Positions 1-7,944 of a stretch of 18,867 nt of DNA are shown piece after piece. Origin of the DNA: Prevotellaceae bacterium. Its GTDB lineage: Bacteria > Bacteroidota > Bacteroidia > Bacteroidales > Bacteroidaceae. The notes under the pieces were generated by a model. The model made no database searches. It saw only the letters and a list, made by a program, of their open reading frames with translations, and was not told the DNA's origin. The stretch's first letter is position 1. Every line of letters starts with the position of its first letter. The stretch covers positions 1-18,867 of the forward strand of contig JAGKTZ010000036.1 in the NCBI GenBank assembly GCA_021153165.1. The letters run 5' to 3'. The position numbers were made by a program, and so were the translations under genes.

Positions 1-416
1 TACGACATCAGACCTCGTGTGAAAAAGTCAAGGCTTTTTTGAAAAAAGGTCTAAGATAATTTTCACGAGCCGTCGCGAAATTTTCACAAAGCCTTGACTT
101 TTTTCGATTATCCCGTCTCGGTTTTTTACGAAATTATCCCACTTTTTCAGTGAAAACCCTGAAAAACCCTGGGGATTTGCAGAAAAAGTCCCAAAAAGCC
201 TGTTTTTTGACCCTGTGAGAATCGCGTATTTCCGACCAACAGATCTGGTGGTGAAAAATAAGCGCAAAATACCCCCTGAAAAATGCGAAAAATTTTGACA
301 AAAAATCCGCCGACACCCTACCTTTCTTGGTATAGGCAATACGCAAACTATAGAAATAGCATTGTAAAACATAAGAAAATCCCGAAAAAACCACCTACGA
401 TATTAGCAAAATTGTG
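1..416. other. AT-rich non-coding region upstream of dxs
   Basis: No convincing gene is seen here. The short reading frames are rich in Phe and Lys and come from A/T runs, with no recognisable domain. The stretch holds a 16-bp inverted repeat (22-37 with 88-103), short recurring GAAAAACCCT-like words around 150-175, and an 18-bp near-palindrome centred on AGATCT (235-252). The left edge may include the 3' end of an upstream transcription unit, but no coding end can be assigned. Confidence 0.5.
22..103. repeat. 16-bp inverted repeat with ~50-nt spacer
   Basis: Positions 22-37 and 88-103 are perfect reverse complements (arm AAAAAGTCAAGGCTTT) and are separated by 50 nt. The right arm ends in a T run, so on the + strand it could act as a terminator for a gene left of the window. 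The loop is unusually long for that. The spacer contains AAAAAAGGTCTA (42-53), also present in the terminator stem at 11118-11129. Confidence 0.5.
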
Positions 417-424
417 TACCTTTG
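417..424 (+). promoter_or_regulatory. Bacteroidota-type -7 promoter element for dxs
   Basis: TACCTTTG fits the Bacteroidota -7 consensus TAnnTTTG and is followed by CCTTTA. No TTG -33 element is evident at the usual ~19-nt spacing. Transcription from here would give a leader of about 100 nt before the dxs ATG at 537. That leader contains a small perfect hairpin (458-462 with 466-470). No known riboswitch pattern was recognised in it. Confidence 0.6.
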
Positions 425-536
425 CCTTTAGGTATGTACAAATGTCTGCGGCGCACCTGCCCTTTGGGCACTATTGCCGTAGGTACGAGCATAAACGATG
501 CATTAACACCGAAACGTACAGCCGACAGTTTTTATC

Positions 537-2447
537 ATGGAAAAAGTAACTGAGTATAAATACTTATCGCAAATCAACTCGCCAGCCGATCTGAAGCAGT
601 TGCCCATCGACGCACTGCCTGCGGTGTGCGACGAATTGCGCCAATATTTGATCGAAGTCTTGGCTGAAAATCCAGGACACTTTGCTTCGAGCCTCGGCAC
701 AGTGGAGCTGACTGTAGCATTGCACTATGTCTACGACACGCCCAATGACCTGTTGGTGTGGGACGTCGGCCATCAGGCCTATGGTCACAAGATTTTGACC
801 GGACGCCGCGATGCCTTTCCCACTAATCGTAAGTTCAAAGGCATTCGCCCCTTCCCTTCGCCCAAAGAAAGTGAATACGATACCTTCGCCTGTGGACATG
901 CCAGCAACTCGATCTCGGCTGCGCTGGGCATGTCGGTAGCCTCGGTGAGGCAAGGCTTGACCAACAAGCACGTAGTAGCCGTCATCGGCGACGGAGCCAT
1001 GAGCGGCGGATTGGCATTCGAGGGTATCAACAACGCTTCGGATACGCCCAACAATCTGCTCGTGATCCTGAACGACAACAATATGAGCATCGACAGCGCT
1101 GTGGGCGGTATGCGCGAATATTTGCACCACCTGCACACCAGTTCGACCTACAACAAAATCCGTTTCCGCATTGCACGTTGGCTCACCTCGTGGGGTTGCC
1201 TCAACGAGAAGAACCGCCAGCGCATCCTGCGCTTCAACAATTCGCTGAAATCCCTACTCAACAATCAACAAAATATGTTCGAGGGGATGAATATCCGCTA
1301 CTTCGGTCCCACAGATGGACATGACGTGAAGAGCTTGGTACGCGTGTTGCGTGAAGTCAAGGAGATGAACGGCCCTCGCATGCTACACCTGAGCACAAAA
1401 AAAGGCAAGGGATACACCCCTGCCGAAAAAGAAGCCACAATATGGCATGCACCAGGCAAATTTGACGTAGAAAGTGGTACACGCGCTGAGGCTCAAAAAG
1501 AAAATCCGCTGAAGCGTTTCCAAGACATCTTTGGCGAAGCACTCTTGGAATTGGCAAAGATGAACGACAAGGTGGTAGGTGTGACACCCGCTATGCCTAC
1601 GGGATGCTCGATGAACATCTTGATGAACGAGATGCCCGATCGTGCCTTCGACGTAGGTATTGCCGAGGGACATGCCGTGACCTTCTCTGCCGGAATGGCT
1701 AAGGAGGGGATGGTACCTTTCTGTAATATTTACTCATCCTTTGCACAGCGTGCCTACGACAACGTGATACACGACGCAGCCTTGCTCAATCTGCCCGTAG
1801 TCCTGTGCCTGGACCGCGCAGGTATTGTGGGCGAGGACGGACCTACGCACCACGGTGTATTCGATTTGGCATCACTGCGCCCCATCCCTAACCTCACAAT
1901 CGCTTCGCCCTACGACGAAAACGAATTGCGAGACCTGATGTACACTGCACAACTGCCCGGCAAGGGCACATTTGTGATACGCTACCCACGCGGTTGCGGC
2001 AGAAACAAAAAAGCCCCACAGGCATTTGCAGAAATACCTGTGGGACGGGGAAGGTGTCTGAAAGAAGGTACAGACCTGGCCATCGTGACCATCGGACCTA
2101 TTGGCAACATGGCTGAAGATGCTATCGCAAAATATGAAGCACAGAGCGGCCGTAGCATAGCACACTATGACCTCAGATTCCTGAAACCTCTGGACGAGGA
2201 GATGCTACATGAAATCGGCAAGAAGTTCCAAAAAATCATCACACTGGAGGATGGTTGCATCATCGGTGGGATGGGTTCTGCCGTCATGGAGTTCATGAAC
2301 GATCATGGCTACACCGCACAGATACGCCGTCTGGGTATCCCCGATCATTTCGTAGAGCATGGCAAACCAGCCGAACTCTACCACCTACTTGGTATAGACG
2401 AAGAGGGTATTTGCAACACAATTGATGCCCTACTCGGCGCTAAATAG
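537..2447 (+). CDS. dxs: 1-deoxy-D-xylulose-5-phosphate synthase
   Basis: This thiamine-diphosphate enzyme condenses pyruvate with glyceraldehyde 3-phosphate to give DXP, the first step of the MEP isoprenoid pathway, in the cytosol. Its 636 residues are normal for the family. Visible landmarks are the substrate-side motif [10 protein letters not shown] near residue 75, the diphosphate-binding motif GDGAMSGG near 150 with the following NDNNMSI, and the pyrimidine-domain signature [15 protein letters not shown] near 427. A transketolase C-terminal domain occupies about 500-630. The ATG at 537 sits just after an A/T-rich stretch and gives the expected N-terminus. It is the first gene of a probable six-gene unit, with trkA 40 nt downstream. 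The identification is secure. Confidence 0.97.
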   Translation: MEKVTEYKYLSQINSPADLKQLPIDALPAVCDELRQYLIEVLAENPGHFASSLGTVELTVALHYVYDTPNDLLVWDVGHQAYGHKILTGRRDAFPTNRKFKGIRPFPSPKESEYDTFACGHASNSISAALGMSVASVRQGLTNKHVVAVIGDGAMSGGLAFEGINNASDTPNNLLVILNDNNMSIDSAVGGMREYLHHLHTSSTYNKIRFRIARWLTSWGCLNEKNRQRILRFNNSLKSLLNNQQNMFEGMNIRYFGPTDGHDVKSLVRVLREVKEMNGPRMLHLSTKKGKGYTPAEKEATIWHAPGKFDVESGTRAEAQKENPLKRFQDIFGEALLELAKMNDKVVGVTPAMPTGCSMNILMNEMPDRAFDVGIAEGHAVTFSAGMAKEGMVPFCNIYSSFAQRAYDNVIHDAALLNLPVVLCLDRAGIVGEDGPTHHGVFDLASLRPIPNLTIASPYDENELRDLMYTAQLPGKGTFVIRYPRGCGRNKKAPQAFAEIPVGRGRCLKEGTDLAIVTIGPIGNMAEDAIAKYEAQSGRSIAHYDLRFLKPLDEEMLHEIGKKFQKIITLEDGCIIGGMGSAVMEFMNDHGYTAQIRRLGIPDHFVEHGKPAELYHLLGIDEEGICNTIDALLGAK

Positions 2448-2487
2448 ACTTTACCCCAAAGGCATTTTCAACCACAATATATAGAAA

Positions 2488-3834
2488 ATGAAAATCATCA
2501 TTGCTGGAGCTGGCGCAGTGGGTACTCACCTGGCCAAACTCCTATCACGCGAACGACACGACATCACTCTGATTGACGAAAGCAAGGAGAGATTGTCGGA
2601 CTTGAGCACCAATTTCGATCTGCTCACTATCTGCGATTCACCATCCTCTATCGAAGTGCTGAAAAACGCCGAGGTGGACGACGCAGACCTATTCATCGGC
2701 GTCACTCCCGACGAGTCGCGCAATATGACATGCTGCATGCTGGCATCAAAGTTAGGCGCCAAGAAAACTGTAGCACGTGTTGACAACTACGAATATACAC
2801 TTCCCGAAAACAGAGACTTCTTCAAAACCATCGGCATAGACTCTATCATCTATCCCGAAATGCTGGCGGGCAAGGAAATCATCTCGAATATCAAAAAGAG
2901 TTGGGTGCGCCAGTGGATGGAGTTGAAGGGCGGCGAACTAGTAATGATCGGCGTGAAAATCCGCGAGAGTGCAAAGGTACTGGGTCAACCCCTGCGCGAA
3001 TTGTTCGGCCCCGACGAGCCATGTCATATTGTGGCCATCAAACGCGGTGAAGACACAATCATCCCACATGGTAACGACACGATAGAAGTCGGCGACGTAG
3101 CATTCTTTATGACGATGCCCGAATACACATCCTACGTGCGCGAACTCACAGGCAAGACCAATTACCCCGATGTCAAGAACGTCTTCATCATGGGCGCCAG
3201 CAATACTGCCGTACATGCGATATGGAACATGCCAGACGGGATGCACGCAAAAATATTCGAGCCAGACGCGAAACGTTGCGAATGGTTGAACGAACACTTA
3301 GCACACCACAACAATGTACTCGTGATCAATGGCGACGGCAACGACCCCAACTTGCTGATAGACGAGGGTATCCAAAAAGCAGAAGCCTTTGCCGCACTGA
3401 CAGGCAACTCCGAACAGAATATTCTGGCTTGCCTTAGCGCTCGCAGGCTAGGCATCCGCAAGACTGTCGCTATGGTAGAAAACACAGACTATATCAAAGT
3501 GGCCGAAAACCTGGACATCGGGTACATCATCAATAAGAAAACTTTTGCGGCAAGCCATATCTATCAAATGATGCTCAAGGCTGATATTACGACTATGAAG
3601 AACCTGGTCGTAGCAAACGCCGATGTCGCAGAATTTCACGTTCATCAGGGTGCAAAAATCACCAAGAAAGCAGTAAAAGATCTTGATTTACCCTCAACAG
3701 TTACTTTGGGGGGACTCGTCAGAAACGGCCGCGGACAATTGATCAACGGTCAAACGATAATAGAACCCGAAGATACGGTCGTAGCCTTCTGTCTGGAGAA
3801 CGAAGTCAAACGACTGGAGAGATATTTCAAATAG
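2488..3834 (+). CDS. trkA: Trk potassium uptake regulatory protein TrkA
   Basis: This is the cytosolic nucleotide-binding subunit that gates the TrkH potassium channel in response to NAD(H)/ATP. The 448 residues show the doubled RCK layout. RCK_N1 covers about 1-120, with GAGAVG at 7-12 and the acidic LIDES strand end near 30. RCK_C1 is about 150-215, RCK_N2 about 229-345 and RCK_C2 about 370-447. The second Rossmann motif reads MGASNTAVHA instead of GxGxxG, so nucleotide binding in the second half may be weak or altered. It lies 40 nt after dxs and 34 nt before trkH, its expected membrane partner. An A-rich leader (TATATAGAAA) replaces a Shine-Dalgarno sequence. Confidence 0.95.
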   Translation: MKIIIAGAGAVGTHLAKLLSRERHDITLIDESKERLSDLSTNFDLLTICDSPSSIEVLKNAEVDDADLFIGVTPDESRNMTCCMLASKLGAKKTVARVDNYEYTLPENRDFFKTIGIDSIIYPEMLAGKEIISNIKKSWVRQWMELKGGELVMIGVKIRESAKVLGQPLRELFGPDEPCHIVAIKRGEDTIIPHGNDTIEVGDVAFFMTMPEYTSYVRELTGKTNYPDVKNVFIMGASNTAVHAIWNMPDGMHAKIFEPDAKRCEWLNEHLAHHNNVLVINGDGNDPNLLIDEGIQKAEAFAALTGNSEQNILACLSARRLGIRKTVAMVENTDYIKVAENLDIGYIINKKTFAASHIYQMMLKADITTMKNLVVANADVAEFHVHQGAKITKKAVKDLDLPSTVTLGGLVRNGRGQLINGQTIIEPEDTVVAFCLENEVKRLERYFK

Positions 3835-3868
3835 TAGGGGAAGGAAAAATCAATAGTAAGTAGAAAAA

Positions 3869-5326
3869 ATGCTTAATCTGAAAATCATAGCAAAGATCCT
3901 GGGCACACTGCTCCTGCTCGAAGCATTGCTACTCCTGACATGTTTGGGCGTGGGTCTGCTCTACCACGAATCAGACTACGCCTCGTTCGTCTACCCCGCT
4001 CTGCTCTCTTTAGGACTGGCTGGCGGATTGAAATACTTCGGCAGGAAGGCGGAAAACCGTATGGGACGGCGCGACGGCTATCTGATTGTGTCGCTCACAT
4101 GGATTATCTTTTCGTTCATTGGGGCTTTGCCTTTTATGATAGGCGGATATGAAGATCGCTTTGCCTGTGCTTTCTTTGAAAGTATGTCAGGCTTCACCAC
4201 CACAGGAGCAAGTATATTCAATAATATAGATGCTCTGCCACACAGCATCCTTTTCTGGCGTAGCATTAGCCATTGGTTTGGTGGCATGGGAATAGTATTC
4301 TTTACCATCGCTCTGCTTCCTCAGATTGGGATGGGTGACTTAAAATTATTTTCAGCCGAAGCCACGGGTTTAAAAACTGGGAAATTGCACCCACGCATCA
4401 GCACCACGGCGCGCTGGCTATGGGGACTGTATTTATTCCTGACCGCCGTGTGCTCAGCATCCCTATGGTTGGGCGGAATGGATCTATTCGACGCGATAAA
4501 TCACGGCATGTCGACTATTGCCACCGGCGGTTTCTCGACACACCAAGACAGTTTAGCATTCTTTCAGTCGCCCTCGTTGGAATATATCGTATCTTTCTTT
4601 ATGATTTTGTCTGGTATCAATTTTACATTGCTCTACCTTTTAATTGTCAAAAGAAGATGGCGTGAGGTCTTTGAAGACGGCGAATTAAAATACTACCTTG
4701 CATTGATCGCATTTTGTATCGTATATTGTACAGCGATCCTGTATTTTGTCGACGGATACGAATTGGAAAATGCTTTCCGCGCCGCCACGTTCCAAGTAAG
4801 TTCAATGGGAACTACCACAGGGTTTACCACCGAAAATTATATGAGTTGGCACCATTCCACTTGGTTCCTGATTCTGTTTATTTCCCTTGTTGGCGGATGC
4901 GCAGGGTCTACCAGTGGTGGTGTAAAAGCAGTGAGAATTTACACAGCATACAAGTATTTAGTCAACGAATTCAAACGTATTTTGCACCCCAGAGCGGTTA
5001 TTCCGATTCGTCTGAATCATAGCGTCGTCAACCCAACGATTGTACAGTCCATCTTCTCCTATTTCACTGCAATGTTCGTACTGCTGTTCATCGCAAGCGT
5101 AGCCATGATGTGCCTAGGAGTACCGATGCTGGATGCGGTGTGCTTGGGAATTACAGCTTTCAGTAATACCGGTCCATCAATCGGTTGGCTAGTAGGTCCG
5201 CCAGACTCTTGGGGCGTACTTTCCGACCCTGTATTATGGATCAACTCCTTCCTAATGTTGGCTGGACGTTTGGAAATTTTCTCTCTCCTACTCCCATTTG
5301 CTCCGGCATTTTGGAAAGAACAATAA
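3869..5326 (+). CDS. trkH: Trk-type potassium uptake membrane protein TrkH
   Basis: This is the inner-membrane potassium-translocating subunit. The 485 residues are highly hydrophobic and hold the four pseudo-repeated selectivity-filter loops of the Trk/Ktr/HKT superfamily: SGFTTTGAS near 106-113, STIATGGFSTH near 215-225, MGTTTGFTT near 312-320 and AFSNTGPS near 429-436. Each loop keeps its filter glycine. GGMGIVFFTIALLP near 138 and GCAGSTSGGVKAVR near 346 are also typical of TrkH. The length is normal and all parts appear intact. It follows trkA directly, so the regulator and channel are probably co-transcribed. Confidence 0.95.
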   Translation: MLNLKIIAKILGTLLLLEALLLLTCLGVGLLYHESDYASFVYPALLSLGLAGGLKYFGRKAENRMGRRDGYLIVSLTWIIFSFIGALPFMIGGYEDRFACAFFESMSGFTTTGASIFNNIDALPHSILFWRSISHWFGGMGIVFFTIALLPQIGMGDLKLFSAEATGLKTGKLHPRISTTARWLWGLYLFLTAVCSASLWLGGMDLFDAINHGMSTIATGGFSTHQDSLAFFQSPSLEYIVSFFMILSGINFTLLYLLIVKRRWREVFEDGELKYYLALIAFCIVYCTAILYFVDGYELENAFRAATFQVSSMGTTTGFTTENYMSWHHSTWFLILFISLVGGCAGSTSGGVKAVRIYTAYKYLVNEFKRILHPRAVIPIRLNHSVVNPTIVQSIFSYFTAMFVLLFIASVAMMCLGVPMLDAVCLGITAFSNTGPSIGWLVGPPDSWGVLSDPVLWINSFLMLAGRLEIFSLLLPFAPAFWKEQ

Positions 5327-5358
5327 AGGTATTCTATCGTAACTAATAGTAAAGATAT

Positions 5359-6105
5359 ATGAAAAAGAATCGCACACCCCTGGGCTACTGGGTCAAATCC
5401 ATTTCAATAATATGTCTACTTATTTTATCGTCCACTTCGTGTGAGAAGCGCGACATCCACCAGGTGATTCGCGAGATGGCTGAAATGCCTGTCGACACCG
5501 CTGGCTTCTACTCAACACATCTTGAGACGAACAATTTCACACTGGTTGAGGTGGATTGTTTCGCCGATGTCACCTTCACTCAAACAAAGGCAGACGAAGG
5601 CGCATCTATTACTATAAAATCAAGCAAAGAGGTGCTGGAAAATGTCAAAACGAAAGTAGAAGATGGCAAACTGAGAGTGACCGTAAACCGCCGATATCGT
5701 ATGCCTGAGAAAGCGATTGTTGTGGCAGAGATCAAGGCTCCTGTGGTCAACAAGTTTGTGATGAACGGCACTAAGTGCTTGCGTATAGACACACTCAATA
5801 TTTCTTCGCCTCTCGAGGTTGAAATGGATGGTGTAGGTTCGCTTGTTGCAAATAACATCAATGCTTATGAGAGCAAAATACTGCTGAATGGCGATGGTCA
5901 TATTCACATCAAAGACATTAAGACTGGGCACCTACAAACAGCCCTTAATGGCGGTGGCGGCATAACAGTAGGCGGAGAATGTACAGATATTGTAGCACTT
6001 CTGGTGGGGGAAGGAAAAATGAATTTCTCTCAACTAAAGAGTGAAACACCTATTGCGCAAACCATAAATGGTACCGGCACAATCACTGTACCTAAGCAAA
6101 AATAA
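5359..6105 (+). CDS. GIN-domain (DUF2807-type) exported lipoprotein
   Basis: The 248-residue product begins with a basic, hydrophobic leader ending in LSSTSC near residues 23-28, a lipoprotein-like processing site followed by EKRD. This suggests anchoring in the cell envelope. From about residue 50 the sequence has the pattern of the GIN/DUF2807 putative adhesin-head family: short beta strands alternating with NGxG-type turns (MNGTKC, MDGVGS, LNGDGH, LNGGGG, INGTGT), consistent with a right-handed beta solenoid. The molecular role of this family is poorly defined. The gene lies 32 nt after trkH and 34 nt before manA, so it is probably in the same unit. That position does not by itself show a function in potassium transport. 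Confidence 0.82.
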   Translation: MKKNRTPLGYWVKSISIICLLILSSTSCEKRDIHQVIREMAEMPVDTAGFYSTHLETNNFTLVEVDCFADVTFTQTKADEGASITIKSSKEVLENVKTKVEDGKLRVTVNRRYRMPEKAIVVAEIKAPVVNKFVMNGTKCLRIDTLNISSPLEVEMDGVGSLVANNINAYESKILLNGDGHIHIKDIKTGHLQTALNGGGGITVGGECTDIVALLVGEGKMNFSQLKSETPIAQTINGTGTITVPKQK

Positions 6106-6139
6106 ACAAAGAGTAATCTAATAAAAAATAAATCTAAAT

Positions 6140-7114
6140 ATGAAACCTATTAAGTTTGGATACCTCCTGAAATCTACAATCTGGGCAGGAGAAGATATCG
6201 TAAAAATGAAAAATATCGCCGACCAGCACGGCATTGGCGAATGTTGGGAAATATCAGGTGTACCTGGCGACGAAACACGCGTAGTAGAGGGGGATGACCT
6301 CGGCGCTACATTGCCCGAATTGATTGAGAAATATGGTGCAAAGTTCGTGGGCGAAAAGAATTTGCAACAGTACGGCACAACTTTCCCACTCCTTATTAAA
6401 TTTATCTCTGCTGCCGAACCTCTCAGCATTCAGGTTCACCCCGACGATGCTATGGCTAATCGCATGGGTCACCCCTACGGCAAGACCGAGATGTGGTATA
6501 TCGTAGGCAGTGGCGAGGGTGCGAGCCTTTGTTCAGGATTTGCTCACGATTTCTCGGCAGAGGCTTATACCAATAGTTTGGAAGATGGTTCGTTGGAAGA
6601 ACATTTGGCATACCACGACACTAAGGCTGGCGACTGCTTCTTTATCCCTGCTGGTCGTATCCATAGTATTGGTGCAGACAATTTCTTGATCGAAATCCAA
6701 CAAAGCAGCAACGACACTTTCCGTGTGTACGACTTCAACCGCACCGACGCTCAGGGCAACCGCCGCGAACTGCACGTGGCACAAGCTCAGGAAGCGCTCG
6801 ACTATAAGGCTTATGACGAATACCGCAGTCACTACACTGCTGAACAAAATGCGGCTACGTTGATGGTGGAGTGCCCACAATTTACCACACGTCTGATTAA
6901 GGCTGACCAAGAGTTGGTGATGAACTATGCAGACGTTGATTCGTTTGTCATCCTGATAGCTTACGAAGGCAGCGCACAATTGACAGACAGCGAAGGCAAT
7001 ACTACGACTTTGGCAAAGGGCGAAAGCATCCTGCTGCCCGCTTGCAACGAGAGTTTGACCATCACTCCCGTCGGCGGAGAGCAATTCTCGTGTGTAGAAA
7101 CCTTTGTTGTGTAA
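6140..7114 (+). CDS. manA: Class I mannose-6-phosphate isomerase
   Basis: This cytosolic zinc enzyme interconverts mannose 6-phosphate and fructose 6-phosphate, linking mannose use and GDP-mannose/GDP-fucose synthesis to glycolysis. The 324-residue length fits the short Bacteroidota/Firmicutes form. Metal-site motifs are present: QVHPDD near residues 99-104, the glutamate in KTEMWYI near 115, and the histidine in IPAGRIHSIG near 175. The catalytic-side motif FRVYDFNR follows near 195. The C-terminal cupin ends in FSCVETFVV. It starts with ATG after an A-rich leader and is followed only 15 nt later by the next gene. Mannose released by the nearby GH92 enzyme could enter metabolism here, but this link is inferred. 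Confidence 0.93.
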   Translation: MKPIKFGYLLKSTIWAGEDIVKMKNIADQHGIGECWEISGVPGDETRVVEGDDLGATLPELIEKYGAKFVGEKNLQQYGTTFPLLIKFISAAEPLSIQVHPDDAMANRMGHPYGKTEMWYIVGSGEGASLCSGFAHDFSAEAYTNSLEDGSLEEHLAYHDTKAGDCFFIPAGRIHSIGADNFLIEIQQSSNDTFRVYDFNRTDAQGNRRELHVAQAQEALDYKAYDEYRSHYTAEQNAATLMVECPQFTTRLIKADQELVMNYADVDSFVILIAYEGSAQLTDSEGNTTTLAKGESILLPACNESLTITPVGGEQFSCVETFVV

Positions 7115-7129
7115 TTACGCCATAGGACT

Positions 7130-7714
7130 ATGGACCAACAAGAATTGCACGAACAGGTACGCAATGTAAAGTTGCATCTGCGCGGTGTGATGAACGGCGT
7201 GACCAGCCAGTCTATGCGCGAAAAGGGATTGACGTACAAGGTCAACTTCGGCGTAGAATTGCCACGACTGCGCGAGTTGGCTGAAGAGTTCCCTCACACG
7301 TCTGCTTTGGCCGGCGCCTTGTGGAAAGAGGACATTCGCGAATGTCGCATCCTGGCAGGAATCTTGCAACCAGCCGAGGACTTTTCGCCTGAGATGGCCG
7401 ATTTGTGGGTCGAGCAAATGCGTTTCCCCGAAGAAGCCGACTGCACCGTGATGCATCTGTTCGCCCGCTTGCCCTACGCTTCCCAGAAAGTGTTCGAATG
7501 GATTGCCCGCGAGGAAGAATACTTCCAACTCTGCGGCTGGCAACTGCTCAACCGCCTGCTGGGCAAGGGCATGGTGCCTTCAGAGCGCGATCTGAATGAA
7601 CTGAACGACCAAGCAGAGGCCGCCCTCCAATCTACGAACAGATTTATCCAAAAGGCGGCGTATAATGCCCAAGGGCGCTTATGGGAATGTACCGAAAGCG
7701 GAGGTAAAGTATAA
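7130..7714 (+). CDS. AlkD-like HEAT-repeat protein, putative DNA alkylation repair
   Basis: The 194-residue, largely helical protein resembles the small Bacteroidales proteins annotated as DNA alkylation repair enzymes (AlkC/AlkD superfamily). Support comes from the N-terminal MNGVTSQSMREKG and GVELPRLRELA segments, the LWKEDIRECRILAGIL segment near residues 64-79 (compare the LW...RE...LA...L pattern of AlkD-like HEAT repeats), and WIAREEEYFQLCGWQLL near 125. Family members that act on DNA flip or excise N3- and N7-alkylated bases. Whether this short relative has glycosylase activity cannot be judged from sequence alone. It is the last gene of the unit, 15 nt after manA and followed by paired hairpins. 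The call rests on remembered family resemblance, so the function is provisional. Confidence 0.62.
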   Translation: MDQQELHEQVRNVKLHLRGVMNGVTSQSMREKGLTYKVNFGVELPRLRELAEEFPHTSALAGALWKEDIRECRILAGILQPAEDFSPEMADLWVEQMRFPEEADCTVMHLFARLPYASQKVFEWIAREEEYFQLCGWQLLNRLLGKGMVPSERDLNELNDQAEAALQSTNRFIQKAAYNAQGRLWECTESGGKV

Positions 7715-7775
7715 AGAGTTTATTATATTTGACCTATACGCCTTATATTCAAATTACGCCTAAAAAGAAAATAGT

Positions 7776-7818
7776 AAAGCCGAGGGAATACCTTCTCACA
7801 CAATGCTTACTCGGTTTT
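7776..7818. terminator. Hairpin 1 downstream of the dxs-to-alkD-like unit
   Basis: AAAGCCGAG (7776-7784) pairs with CTCGGTTTT (7810-7818), including one G-U pair, across a 25-nt loop and runs into TTTTAT. It lies about 60 nt after the last stop codon of the + strand unit and fits an intrinsic terminator for it. It is weaker than the next hairpin. Confidence 0.5.
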
Positions 7819-7834
7819 ATCACATGCCACAAAC

Positions 7835-7871
7835 AAACCGAGGACTTCGCAACACAGCGCGTCCTCGGTTT
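7835..7871. terminator. Hairpin 2, probable bidirectional terminator
   Basis: AAACCGAGGAC (7835-7845) is perfectly complementary to GTCCTCGGTTT (7861-7871). The 15-nt loop contains a further CGC/GCG pairing. The stem is flanked by T-rich sequence on the + strand and by TTTGTTTG read on the - strand. It lies between convergent genes (ends at 7714 and 7945) and can serve both. Its left arm can also pair with the right arm of the preceding hairpin. Confidence 0.65.
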
Positions 7872-7944
7872 CGCATTTATTTATATATAATGTCTGCTTG
7901 GTGCTTGGGCGCACCAAATAGCCTTACGTTTTGTCCATCCAGCC

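Noticed and set aside
28..372. 114-codon - strand frame at the left edge
   Set aside because: It is Phe/Lys/Arg-rich sequence produced by A/T runs and overlaps the inverted repeat. No domain is seen.
425..536. Thiamine riboswitch ahead of dxs
   Set aside because: DXS uses thiamine diphosphate, so the leader was inspected. The conserved CUGAGA and other thi-box segments are absent; only a small 5-bp hairpin is present.
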